This document shows positions 54,634-63,427 of a DNA stretch of 64,000 bases, piece by piece. The notes below the pieces were generated by a model. The model had not been told where the DNA came from. It did no database searches and saw only the letters and a program-made list of their open reading frames with translations. The DNA comes from Brevundimonas alba (lineage in GTDB: Bacteria; Pseudomonadota; Alphaproteobacteria; Caulobacterales; Caulobacteraceae), in the NCBI RefSeq assembly GCF_011927945.1, contig NZ_JAATJM010000002.1, positions 496,001-560,000 of the forward strand, written 5' to 3'. A program made the translations under genes and the position numbers. Every line of letters begins with the position of its first letter. The first letter of the stretch is position 1.

Positions 54634-56921
54634 CGGACACGCCCTCCTCGGCAGCCGAACCCGACGCCGCCCCGCCAAGGGGACCGGCGCGCTGGTTCGC
54701 CGGCTGGTCCGAGGAGCGCCGGCGCAACACCTTCCTGATCGCCTACACCATCGCCTTCCTGATCACGGTCGCCGCCATCTGGCTGGTGGCGGTGGCGCCG
54801 GGTTCGACGGGCGAGGGCGCGCGCGGCATGGCCAGTCAGGCCGTGCTGGTCATTCTGGCGGTCAACCTGTTGCTCATCGGCGCGCTGGCGCTCGTCGTCG
54901 GACGACGGGTGTTCTCGCTGTTCAGACGGCGCACCCATGCGGGTGCGAGGCTGCACCTGAGGTTCGTCACCCTTTTTTCGATGGTGGCGCTGGTGCCGGC
55001 CATCCTGATCGCCTTGGTGTTCGGGGTGCTCGTCAACCGTGGCGTGGACCAGTGGTTCAGCGACAACGTCAAGTCGGCCGTCGACAACGGAGCCCGGATT
55101 GGCGAGGCCTATCTGGCCGACGTCTCGGCCGAGATGGACGGAGACCTCGGGGTCATCGCCGAGCAACTGGGCGGCGTTCGCGGCCTGTTCGGAAACCAGA
55201 TCCAGTTTTCGGACGCCCTGACACAGATCGCCGATCTGTTCGGCTATCCCGCCATCTATATCCTTGGACCCGACGGAGAAGTTCTGGCCAGCGGCGAGAC
55301 GGCGGGAGCCCCGCCCTACGTCGCCCCGCCACGAGCGGTTCTCGAGGCCGCCGCGGAAGGCGGCGAACCGCCCCAGCAGGTCACCGAAAACCCGGACACC
55401 GTCCGCTCGCTGGCGGTGCTCCCGGCCTATGGCGACGCCTACCTCTATCTGGTTCGGCCGCTGCAACCGGGCCTGATCGCGCAGATGCGCAACGGAGAGG
55501 AATCGATCGTCGCCTATCGCGAAGCGCGTGAGAGCCGCGACCGGATTCAGGCCGCCTTCGCGCTCAGCTATATCGAGACGGCTCTGCTGGTGCTGGTCGG
55601 CGCCATCTGGCTGGGCATGTCGGCTGCCAGCGCCATTTCGGCGCCGATCGGACGGCTCGTCGAGGCGGCGGATCGCGTGGCGGGTGGCGATCTGACCGCA
55701 CGCGTCGAAGACGAGGACGGTCCCGGCGAGATCAAGACCTTGACCGCGGCCTTCAACCGGATGACGGGGGATCTCGAGGCTCAGCAGGCGGCGCTCAGGG
55801 CGGCCAGCGAGGAGGCCACCGGTCGGTCGCGCTTCATCGAAACCGTGCTGTCCGGCGTGTCGGCGGGCGTGATCGGCGTCGACCGGCGCAGGCGGGTCTC
55901 GGCCATCAACGACAGCGCGGTCGAACTGCTCGGCCTGTCGGACGCCGAGATCATCGGCCGGCCGCTCGGCGAGGCGGCGCCGGAGCTCAGCGAACTCGCC
56001 GGACGCGCCGAGGCTCACATCGAGGAGGAGATCGACGTCAGCCGGGGCGGCGAGACGCGTCGCCTGCGGGTCCGGATCGAGGGCGGCGTCGGCGGCGAAA
56101 TGGTGCTGACCTTCGACGACATCACCCGTCTCGTCACGGCCCAGCGCAACGCCGCCTGGCGCGATGTGGCCCGGCGCATCGCCCACGAGATCAAGAACCC
56201 GCTGACCCCGATCCAGCTCTCGGCGGAGCGTCTGCGCCGCCGCTACCGCAAACAGGTCGGCAACGACGTCGAGGTGTTCGACCGCTGCACCGAGACCATC
56301 ATCCGCCAGGTCGGGGACATCGGCAGGATGGTCGATGAATTCTCGTCCTTCGCCCGCATGCCGGCGCCGCGCTTCACTGCCGAGAATCCGGCGGAACTGT
56401 TGCGCGAGGCGGTGTTCGCCCAGCGCGTGGCGGCGCCGGATATCGGCGTCGAGCTGATCGAACCCCTGCCGGCGGCCGTACTGCACGCCGACGGGCGGAT
56501 GGTCGGTCAGGCGCTGACCAACATCCTGAAGAACGCCGGCGAGGCGGTTGCCGCCCGGCGGGCTATCGCCCCCAAGCCGGAGGACGGGCAGCGGCCCGGC
56601 GTCTCGGCCCGGCTTTCGGTCGAGGACGGCTTCGCCACCTTCGTCATCGAGGACGACGGCGTCGGCCTGCCGGCGAAGGACCGGGATCGCCTGACCGAGC
56701 CCTATGTGACGACCCGCGAGAAGGGCACCGGGCTGGGCCTCGCGATCGTCAAACGCATCTGCGAGGAACACGGCGGCGAGCTGAAGCTGGCCGACGCCGA
56801 ACATCTGACCGGGGCCCGGGTGTGCCTGGTCTTCCCCCTGAAATCACCACAGCAAGCGGCCGCGGCCGGGGGCAAGGACGCCGCGGCGTCCAAAGCGCCC
56901 GCCGTCGCGGCGGACGGATAG
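54630..56921 (+). CDS. ntrY: Sensor histidine kinase NtrY
   Basis: 763 aa. Three N-terminal spans (about residues 30-120), a periplasmic domain (about 140-280), a span near 310, HAMP (GRLVEAADRVAGGDLTARVE), a PAS domain (about 395-480), then DHp with DVARRIAHEIKNPLTPIQLS (phospho-His) and HATPase (QALTNILKNAGEA, DDGVGLP, GTGLGLAIVKRI). It phosphorylates NtrX in response to envelope/redox or nitrogen cues in known relatives. It is coupled to dusB; ntrX starts 9 nt after its stop. Confidence 0.94.
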   Translation: MTDTPSSAAEPDAAPPRGPARWFAGWSEERRRNTFLIAYTIAFLITVAAIWLVAVAPGSTGEGARGMASQAVLVILAVNLLLIGALALVVGRRVFSLFRRRTHAGARLHLRFVTLFSMVALVPAILIALVFGVLVNRGVDQWFSDNVKSAVDNGARIGEAYLADVSAEMDGDLGVIAEQLGGVRGLFGNQIQFSDALTQIADLFGYPAIYILGPDGEVLASGETAGAPPYVAPPRAVLEAAAEGGEPPQQVTENPDTVRSLAVLPAYGDAYLYLVRPLQPGLIAQMRNGEESIVAYREARESRDRIQAAFALSYIETALLVLVGAIWLGMSAASAISAPIGRLVEAADRVAGGDLTARVEDEDGPGEIKTLTAAFNRMTGDLEAQQAALRAASEEATGRSRFIETVLSGVSAGVIGVDRRRRVSAINDSAVELLGLSDAEIIGRPLGEAAPELSELAGRAEAHIEEEIDVSRGGETRRLRVRIEGGVGGEMVLTFDDITRLVTAQRNAAWRDVARRIAHEIKNPLTPIQLSAERLRRRYRKQVGNDVEVFDRCTETIIRQVGDIGRMVDEFSSFARMPAPRFTAENPAELLREAVFAQRVAAPDIGVELIEPLPAAVLHADGRMVGQALTNILKNAGEAVAARRAIAPKPEDGQRPGVSARLSVEDGFATFVIEDDGVGLPAKDRDRLTEPYVTTREKGTGLGLAIVKRICEEHGGELKLADAEHLTGARVCLVFPLKSPQQAAAAGGKDAAASKAPAVAADG

Positions 56922-56930
56922 CGAGGCGAT

Positions 56931-58349
56931 ATGCGATCCACGGGAGCCGATATTCTGGTCGTCGACGACGAGGCCGACATCCGCGAGCTGGTCTCAGGCC
57001 TGCTCGAGGACGAGGGCCATGCCGTTCGGGTGGCGTCCAACTCCGACGAGGCCCTGGCCGCGATCCGGGCGCGCAAGCCGTCGCTGGCGCTGCTGGACAT
57101 CTGGATGCAGGGCGGGGGCCTGGACGGACTGGAGCTGCTGGACGTCATCAAGGAGCTGGATCCCGACCTGCCCGTGGTGATGATCTCAGGCCACGGCAAT
57201 ATCGAGACGGCGGTCACGGCGCTTCAGCGCGGCGCCTATGATTTTATCGAAAAGCCCTTCAAATCCGACCGGTTGGTCGTGGTTGTTCAACGGGCGCTGG
57301 AAACATCGTCGCTGAAGCGCGAGAACCGGCGCCTGCGGGCGCAGGTGGCGGCTCCGACCGGCTTCATTGGCCGCTCGGCGGCGGCGCAGACCCTGCGCAG
57401 CACCATCGCCAAGGTCGCGCCGGCGAACAGCCGGGTCCTGATCTCGGGTCCCCCGGGCAGCGGCAAGGAGCTGGTCGCACGTCAAATCCACGAGGCCAGC
57501 GCCCGTGCGCGCGGCGAGTTCGTGGCCATCGCGGCGGCGGGCATGACGCCCGAGCGGCTGGACCTCGAACTGTTCGGCGAGGAAGGCCAGGACGGCCGCC
57601 CGAGCAAGATCGGCGTGTTCGAACGGGCGCATAACGGCACCCTCTATCTGGACGACGTCGGCGACATGCCGCGCGAGAGCCAGAGCCGCATCCTCCGCGT
57701 GCTGGTCGAGCAGCGCTTCCGCCGGGTCGGCGGCGAACAGGACGTGCAGGTCGATGTGCGCGTGGTCACCTCGACCTCGCGCGACCTGAAGCAGGAGATC
57801 ACCGAAGGACGGTTCCGCGAAGACCTGTTCCACCGGCTGAACGTGGTGCCGATCCGGGTGCCGCCGCTGTCGGAGCGGCGCGAGGACATCCAGGAACTGG
57901 TCGACTATTTCATCGAGACCCTGGCCGTATCGCAGGGCCTGCCCCGGCGGCGGCTGGGCGACGACGCCATCGCCGTGCTGCAGGTCCATCCCTGGCCCGG
58001 CAACGTCCGTCAGCTGAGGAACAACGTCGAGCGGCTGCTGATCCTCGCCACGGGGGATCCGAACGATCCCATCGGCGCCGACGCCCTGCCGCAGGAGGCG
58101 ACCAGCGCCGGTTCCAGCGGCTCGCTGGGCGCCGAGCGGATCATCGCCCTGCCGCTGCGCGAAGCCCGCGAGGTGTTCGAGCGCGAATATCTGGCGGCGC
58201 AGATCATGCGCTTCGGCGGCAACATCTCGCGCACCGCGGCCTTTATCGGCATGGAGCGGTCGGCCCTGCACCGGAAGCTCAAGTCGCTGGGCGTATCGCC
58301 GGCGCGCGGCGTGATCGACGACGAAGAAGAGGGGATCGTCGAGGCATGA
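56931..58349 (+). CDS. ntrX: Response regulator NtrX, AAA+ domain without sigma-54 contact motif
   Basis: 472 aa. REC domain (residues about 1-120) with DILVVDDEADIRELV and ALLDIWMQGGGLDGLELL. An AAA+ domain (about 145-365) with Walker A GPPGSGKELVARQI and LYLDDVGDMP. A C-terminal Fis-type HTH ends GMERSALHRKLKSLGV. The GAFTGA loop that contacts sigma-54 is absent; the segment reads EEGQDGRPSKIGVF. This matches the NtrX class reported from other alphaproteobacteria. It is coupled to the aminotransferase gene by ATGA. Confidence 0.93.
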   Translation: MRSTGADILVVDDEADIRELVSGLLEDEGHAVRVASNSDEALAAIRARKPSLALLDIWMQGGGLDGLELLDVIKELDPDLPVVMISGHGNIETAVTALQRGAYDFIEKPFKSDRLVVVVQRALETSSLKRENRRLRAQVAAPTGFIGRSAAAQTLRSTIAKVAPANSRVLISGPPGSGKELVARQIHEASARARGEFVAIAAAGMTPERLDLELFGEEGQDGRPSKIGVFERAHNGTLYLDDVGDMPRESQSRILRVLVEQRFRRVGGEQDVQVDVRVVTSTSRDLKQEITEGRFREDLFHRLNVVPIRVPPLSERREDIQELVDYFIETLAVSQGLPRRRLGDDAIAVLQVHPWPGNVRQLRNNVERLLILATGDPNDPIGADALPQEATSAGSSGSLGAERIIALPLREAREVFEREYLAAQIMRFGGNISRTAAFIGMERSALHRKLKSLGVSPARGVIDDEEEGIVEA

Positions 58350-59209
58350 GCCGCGTCGCCTACGTCAACGGAACCTACCGCCCGCATGGCGAGGCCACGG
58401 TCCATGTCGAGGATCGCGGGTTCCAGTTCGCCGACGGGGTCTATGAGGTCTGGTCGGTGTTCGAGGGGCGGCTGGCGGACTTCGACGGCCACATGACGCG
58501 GCTTCACCGCAGCCTGAACGAGCTCCGCATCCCGATCCCGATGACCCGCGAGGCGCTGGAGCGGGTGCTGAAGGAGACGGTGCGCCGCAACCGCGTGCGC
58601 GAGGGGCTGGTCTACATCCAGGTGACGCGCGGCACGGCGCGGCGGGATCATCCGTTCCCGGCCGAGGGCACGCCGCCCAGCGTGATCGTGACGGCGCGCA
58701 CCCTGCCGCTGTCGAAGGGCAATACGGCGGCCGCGAAGGGCGTGGCCGTCATCACCCACCCGGATATCCGCTGGGGCCGTTGCGACATCAAGACCGTCGG
58801 CCTGCTGCCCAATGTGCTGGCCAAGCAGGCGGCGAAGGAACGCGGCGCGGCCGAGGCCTGGATGGTGGACGAGATGGGTCTGATCACCGAGGGCTCCTCG
58901 ACCAACGCCTGGATCGTGGACGAGGCCGGCAAGCTGCGCACGCGCGATCCGCAGTCGAACATCCTGCACGGCATCACCCGCGCGGCCGTGCTGAAGATGG
59001 CGGCCGAGGAGGGGCTGGAGATCGAGGAGCGGGCCTTTTCAGTCGACGAGGCCAAGCGGGCGCGCGAGGCCTTCTACACCTCGGCCAGCGGCTTCGTGAT
59101 GCCGGCGGTGTCGATCGACGGCGCGAAGATCGGCGACGGCAGGCCGGGCCCGGTCGCGACCCGCCTGCGCGAACTGTATCTCGATCAGGCCCGACGCGAC
59201 GCCATCTAG
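58346..59209 (+). CDS. dat: Class IV aminotransferase, D-amino-acid aminotransferase type
   Basis: 287 aa, fold type IV PLP enzyme. VEDRGFQFADGVYEVWSVFEG at residues 20-40, catalytic Lys in CDIKTVGLLPNVLAKQ, and EGSSTNAWIV (phosphate-binding). GVYEV and the following loop fit D-alanine aminotransferases better than branched-chain ones. It would make D-glutamate/D-alanine-type products or keto acids. It overlaps the ntrX stop and precedes hfq, an order seen in Caulobacterales. Confidence 0.87.
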   Translation: MSRVAYVNGTYRPHGEATVHVEDRGFQFADGVYEVWSVFEGRLADFDGHMTRLHRSLNELRIPIPMTREALERVLKETVRRNRVREGLVYIQVTRGTARRDHPFPAEGTPPSVIVTARTLPLSKGNTAAAKGVAVITHPDIRWGRCDIKTVGLLPNVLAKQAAKERGAAEAWMVDEMGLITEGSSTNAWIVDEAGKLRTRDPQSNILHGITRAAVLKMAAEEGLEIEERAFSVDEAKRAREAFYTSASGFVMPAVSIDGAKIGDGRPGPVATRLRELYLDQARRDAI

Positions 59210-59317
59210 ACGTTGCGGCCTCGCGGGCGGGGTGGCTAAGGTGACGGACCGGGCGCTCGATCCGGTCCCGACCGCTCCCACGGCCGGCGCAACAATCAAG
59301 AACAGGCTGAACCTGCC

Positions 59318-59563
59318 ATGTCGCAAGACAAGTCCAAGAACCTTCAGGACACGTTCCTCAACAGCGTCCGCAAGACCAAGACGCCGCTGACCATCTTCCT
59401 CGTCAACGGCGTGAAGCTGCAGGGCATCGTGACCTGGTTCGACAACTTCTGTGTGCTGCTGCGCCGCGATGGCCAGTCGCAGCTGGTCTACAAACACGCC
59501 ATCTCGACGATCATGCCCTCGGCTCCGGTGCAGCTGTACGAGCCGGACGCCGACGAGGACTGA
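59318..59563 (+). CDS. hfq: RNA chaperone Hfq
   Basis: 81 aa, Sm-like hexamer subunit pairing small RNAs with mRNA. Motifs: [39 protein letters not shown] (Sm1) and [13 protein letters not shown] (Sm2, with the distal/proximal site YKHAIST). The short acidic tail (YEPDADED) is the alphaproteobacterial form. It has a 108-nt gap upstream and is followed by hflX, the classic neighbour. Confidence 0.97.
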   Translation: MSQDKSKNLQDTFLNSVRKTKTPLTIFLVNGVKLQGIVTWFDNFCVLLRRDGQSQLVYKHAISTIMPSAPVQLYEPDADED

Positions 59564-59688
59564 GCCGCTTCAAAACCGGGCGCGGCTCACTATCTCTGCA
59601 CGATCCGGTCGACATCGGATCGAATGGCGAGTCCGGCGGTTGATCCTCCGGACGCCCGTTCCCGAACACGAAAGCGAACTTCCCACAC

Positions 59689-60993
59689 TTGGCCAGCCAA
59701 CTGATCGACCACGCCGTCCCGCTGATCCGGGCCCTCGTCATCCACCCCGACGGCCGCAGCGAGAGCTCGCGGGCCGCCGAAGAACGTCTGGAGGAGGCGG
59801 TCGGCCTCGCCCGGGCGCTGGACCTCGACGTGCGCGGCGAGGAAATCGTGCGGGTGCGCAAGCCCACGCCCGCGACCCTGTTCGGCTCCGGCAAGGTCGA
59901 TGAACTGGCCGCTCTGGTCCGCGCCGCCGAGGCCGAGGCCGTGGTGGTCGACGACGATCTGTCGCCGGTGCAGCAGCGCAATCTGGAGAAGGCCTGGGAG
60001 TGCAAGGTCATCGACCGCACCGGCCTGATCCTCGAAATCTTCGGCCGCCGGGCGCGCACCAAGGAGGGCCGGCTACAGGTCGAACTGGCGCGGCTCGACT
60101 ATGAGCGCTCGCGGCTGGTCCGGACCTGGACCCACCTCGAACGCCAGCGCGGCGGCACCGGCTCGACCGGCGGCCCAGGCGAAACCCAGATCGAACTCGA
60201 CCGGCGTCTGATCGCCGACCGGATCGTCAAGCTGAAGGCCGAGTTGGAGGAGGTGCGCCGCACCCGCGGCCTGCACCGCAAACAGCGCCAGAAGGTCCCG
60301 TTCCCGACGGTGGCGCTGGTCGGCTACACCAATGCCGGCAAGTCGACGCTGTTCAACCGGCTGACGGGCTCCGAGGTCTTCGCCAAGGACCTGCTGTTCG
60401 CCACGCTCGACACCACCCAGCGCACCATCCGCCTGCCGCAGGGCCGGCCGGCCATCGTGGCCGACACCGTCGGCTTCATCTCCGACCTGCCGCACGAACT
60501 GGTCGAGAGCTTCCGCGCCACCCTGGAGGAGGTCGGCGAGGCCGACCTGATCCTGCACGTTCGCGACATCGCCTCCGCCGACAGCGAGGCCCAGCGCAAG
60601 GACGTCGAGGCGGTGCTGGAGCAGATCGAGACGCCGGAGGGCAAGGTCCGCCGGGTGCTGGAGGTCTGGAACAAGATCGACCTGCTGGACGCCGAGGCGC
60701 GCGAGGCGGTGCTCGGTCAGGCCGAGCGGCTGCGGGACCAGGGCAAGGCCGTGGCGGTCTCCGCCTGGACCGGGGAGGGGATCGAGCCCCTGCGGGAGAC
60801 CATCGCGGGACTGATCGACGACGACCCGGAGACGGAGCTGACGCTCGATCCGTCACAGGGCGAGGCGCTGGCCTGGCTCTACGAAAACGGGCGGGTCACC
60901 GGCCGCGAGACGGACGACGAGGGCCGGATGCATGTGGTGGTCCGGCTGCACCCCGCGGCGCTGGGTCGGTTCGAGCGGCAGTTTGGCGCGTAG
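59689..60993 (+). CDS. hflX: GTPase HflX
   Basis: 434 aa from TTG 59689. A ribosome-associated GTPase that splits stalled 70S ribosomes. N-terminal HflX domain: PTPATLFGSGKVDELA, VVDDDLSPVQQRNLEKAW, DRTGLILEIFGRRARTKEG, and the glycine-rich GGTGSTGGPGETQIELDRR. G domain: GYTNAGKSTLFN (G1), DTVGFISDLPHELV (G3), NKIDLLD (G4). No ATG lies in frame upstream within the gap, so TTG is the most likely start. It ends just before a REP element. Confidence 0.95.
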   Translation: MASQLIDHAVPLIRALVIHPDGRSESSRAAEERLEEAVGLARALDLDVRGEEIVRVRKPTPATLFGSGKVDELAALVRAAEAEAVVVDDDLSPVQQRNLEKAWECKVIDRTGLILEIFGRRARTKEGRLQVELARLDYERSRLVRTWTHLERQRGGTGSTGGPGETQIELDRRLIADRIVKLKAELEEVRRTRGLHRKQRQKVPFPTVALVGYTNAGKSTLFNRLTGSEVFAKDLLFATLDTTQRTIRLPQGRPAIVADTVGFISDLPHELVESFRATLEEVGEADLILHVRDIASADSEAQRKDVEAVLEQIETPEGKVRRVLEVWNKIDLLDAEAREAVLGQAERLRDQGKAVAVSAWTGEGIEPLRETIAGLIDDDPETELTLDPSQGEALAWLYENGRVTGRETDDEGRMHVVVRLHPAALGRFERQFGA

Positions 60994-61002
60994 TCGCGCC
61001 GT

Positions 61003-61057
61003 CTCCTCCCCGTCAAAGACGGGGAGGGGGACCATGCGAAGCATGGTGGAGGGGTCA
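61003..61057. repeat. REP-like palindromic element after hflX
   Basis: Two adjacent hairpins: CCTCCCCGTC-AAA-GACGGGGAGG (61005-61027), then ACCATGC-GAA-GCATGGT (61031-61047) and GGAGGGGTC. This 'CTCCCCGTC..GACGGGGAG..GGTGGAGGGGTC' form resembles common Caulobacterales REP sequences. It may also stop hflX transcription; there is no U tract. Confidence 0.65.
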
Positions 61058-61115
61058 GCCAGTGCGCCGCTCAAGGGCGACCGCATCAGCCAGAAGGTTC
61101 GACCGGAAGTCGGCT

Positions 61116-61904
61116 CTACGACGCTCTTTCGCTCGCCTTCGCCGCGTCCCACAGACCGTCCATCTCGGCCAGATCGCTCTGCTCCGGCCCCCGCCCGTCC
61201 TTCGCCAATTCCGCCTCGATAAACCCGAACCGCCGCACGAATTTCGCGTTCGCCCCACGCAGCGCATCCTCCGGCTCGACCCCCAGTTTGCGCGCAAGGT
61301 TGGCGACCACGAACAACAGGTCGCCCATCTCGTCCCGCGCCTTGTCGAGGTCCCCGGCGGCGATCTCGGCGCGGAGCTCGGCCACTTCCTCGTGCAGCTT
61401 GTCGAAAACCTCGTCGGTCGAGGGCCAGTCGAAGCCCACCCGGGCCGCCCGCTTGGTCAGCTTGGCGGCGCGGGCCAGCGCCGGAAGACCGACCGGCACG
61501 TCGTCGAGCACGCCGTGCTGCGCCTTGGACTTGCGCTCCTCCGCCTTGATGTCCTCCCAGCGCGCCTTCTGGGCGGCCCCGTCAGGCTTCGCCGCCTCGT
61601 CGCCGAAGACGTGCGGATGGCGGCGTTCCAGCTTGTCGGCGATGGCGTTGGCGACGTCGTCGAAGACGAACAGCCCCTGTTCCTCGGCCATGCGGGCGTG
61701 GAAAACGACCTGGAACAGCAGGTCGCCCAGTTCCGACCTGAGCTCGTCCATGTCGCCCCGCTCGATGGCGTCGGCGACTTCATAGGCCTCCTCCAGCGTA
61801 TAGGGCGCGATGGTGGCGAAGGTCTGCTCCACGTCCCACGGACAGCCTCCGACGGGATCACGCAGCTTCGCCATGATGGCGTTGAGGCGGTCGATGGGCG
61901 TCAC
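61116..61904 (-). CDS. mazG: Nucleoside triphosphate pyrophosphohydrolase MazG
   Basis: 262 aa with the two tandem MazG domains of the E. coli type (263 aa). Motifs: LRDPVGGCPWDVEQTFATIAP, TLEEAYEVADAIERGD, ELRSELGDLLFQVVFHARMAEE in the first; FDKLHEEVAELRAEIAAGD and ARDEMGDLLFVVANLARKLG in the second (EExxE + ExxD metal sites). It hydrolyses NTPs/ppGpp-linked pools. GTG start overlaps the MFS stop (GTGA); the apparent 737-aa frame from 63329 is out of frame with MFS and not real. Confidence 0.94.
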   Translation of the reverse strand: MTPIDRLNAIMAKLRDPVGGCPWDVEQTFATIAPYTLEEAYEVADAIERGDMDELRSELGDLLFQVVFHARMAEEQGLFVFDDVANAIADKLERRHPHVFGDEAAKPDGAAQKARWEDIKAEERKSKAQHGVLDDVPVGLPALARAAKLTKRAARVGFDWPSTDEVFDKLHEEVAELRAEIAAGDLDKARDEMGDLLFVVANLARKLGVEPEDALRGANAKFVRRFGFIEAELAKDGRGPEQSDLAEMDGLWDAAKASERAS

Positions 61905-63283
61905 GCCGGTTCGGCCTCGGCAGGCACGGCGGCGGTCTCGGCGTCGCGCGCCTCCAGAGCGGCCCGGACCTCCTTCTGGCGAGCCTCGTCGATGGGGAAG
62001 CGGCGGATGATCATCGAACTGGCCATCAGCATCGCGATGGGCAGGATCACGAACAGTCCGCTGAGGGTGTTCAGCGCCATGGGCGTGTTCACCGCGCCGG
62101 TCGCCTGCTGGAACCCGACCCAGGCCAGCGGCAGAAGCACGACGGTCGACAGGGCGGTCCCCAGCTTGTTGGTGAGGGTCATCAGGGCGAACAGCATGGC
62201 CGATCGGTCCTCGCCGCTCTCCAGCCGCTCCTCGTCGCCGATGTCGGCCATCATGGCGCGGATCAGGATCTGGCCGGCGGGGAAGGGCAGGCCGACCAGC
62301 AGCATGCTGGCGACGGCCAGCGGGAACGAGCCGACCGGCGCGGCCCAGACGCCGAGATAGGCCGCCGCGTAGACCAGTCCGGCCACCGCCAGCGCCCGGT
62401 GCTTGCCCAGCCGCAGCGCCGCCCAGCTCCACAGCGGCGAGCCCACAAGACCGGCGGCGAAATAGGCGAAGATCAGGATGTTGGCCTGACCGCCGTCCAT
62501 GCCCTTGACCGAGGTGAAGTAGAACAGGGCCAGGGCGCCGGTGATCCCGGGCGCGAGCCCGTACAGCAGATCGGTCAGCATCAGCCGCCGGATCGAGGCC
62601 AGTTTGAAGAAGGCGAAATAGTCCTTGAGGGTCGCGTGGCATTCCCCGACCACCCGCGGCTCCGGGACGAATTTCACCGCCGCCGCGATGGTCACAGGCA
62701 GCAGGACGATGATGAACAGGCCCATGGCGGCGACGCCTTCGGCCTCCGTCCCGCCCCTTGCGGCCACGATGACGGGCAGCAGCAGGACCAGCAGGATGCC
62801 GACGACATTGCCGAACTGCCACCAGCCATAGACGCGGCTGCGTTCGTTGTAGTTCGACGACAGCACGGCGGCCCAGGAGGTCTGGGCCAGAACGACGACC
62901 GAAAACGCGACGTAGATGCCGACCAGGCAGACGGCGAGCAGCGGCAGGCCCGCGCCCGGCGGCGGCATGAAGCAGAGCCAGGTCGCGATCATCAGCATCA
63001 GTCCGCCGCCCATGATCCACGGCTTGAAGCGGCCGATCCGGGTCCGGGTCTTGTCGATCCACATGCCGATGAAGGGATCGGCGCCGATGTCGAGGATCCG
63101 CGCGATGAAGAAGATGGCCGTGATCGAGGCGAGCGGAAGTTCGAGGCTGCGCGCGAAGAAGGTCGGCAGGTGAACGATCAGAGGCAGGCCCAGCGCCGCG
63201 AACGGCAGCGACGGCCCCGCGAAGGCGGCGAGCACCGCGTTGCTGCGGCGGGGCGCGGAAAGAGCGGGGGCGGCGTCGGTCAT
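61901..63283 (-). CDS. GPH-type MFS sugar/cation symporter-like protein
   Basis: 460 aa, 12 spans. It matches the glycoside-pentoside-hexuronide (MelB-like) family: ARILDIGADPFIGMWIDKTRTRIGRFKPWI (helix II-III, with the Asp cation-site motif), SSNYNERSRVYGWW, and MADIGDEERLESGEDR in the loop. The substrate cannot be read from sequence; no sugar genes adjoin. C-terminal residues 430-460 are an Ala/Glu tail. It is translationally coupled to mazG downstream. Confidence 0.88.
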   Translation of the reverse strand: MTDAAPALSAPRRSNAVLAAFAGPSLPFAALGLPLIVHLPTFFARSLELPLASITAIFFIARILDIGADPFIGMWIDKTRTRIGRFKPWIMGGGLMLMIATWLCFMPPPGAGLPLLAVCLVGIYVAFSVVVLAQTSWAAVLSSNYNERSRVYGWWQFGNVVGILLVLLLPVIVAARGGTEAEGVAAMGLFIIVLLPVTIAAAVKFVPEPRVVGECHATLKDYFAFFKLASIRRLMLTDLLYGLAPGITGALALFYFTSVKGMDGGQANILIFAYFAAGLVGSPLWSWAALRLGKHRALAVAGLVYAAAYLGVWAAPVGSFPLAVASMLLVGLPFPAGQILIRAMMADIGDEERLESGEDRSAMLFALMTLTNKLGTALSTVVLLPLAWVGFQQATGAVNTPMALNTLSGLFVILPIAMLMASSMIIRRFPIDEARQKEVRAALEARDAETAAVPAEAEPA

Positions 63284-63427
63284 GCGGGCGTCCGGCGATC
63301 CGGCCGTGAGTCGACCGTGGCTTCACCATGCCGATTTTGCGGGCGGTGCGCGAGCCGCACGAGCCGCCATCCGCGCGTCAGGCGAAGGGCCTTGCCGATG
63401 ACACACGGCTGGGGCCACCATCGGGCG

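Noticed and set aside
54399..56804. 801-aa minus-strand open frame opposite ntrY
   Set aside because: Antisense shadow of a complete kinase; composition His/Arg/Asp-rich without domains.
61116..63329. Apparent 737-aa fusion of an upstream part to MazG
   Set aside because: The upstream part is an off-frame reading of the MFS gene; MFS and mazG are separate frames overlapping by GTGA.
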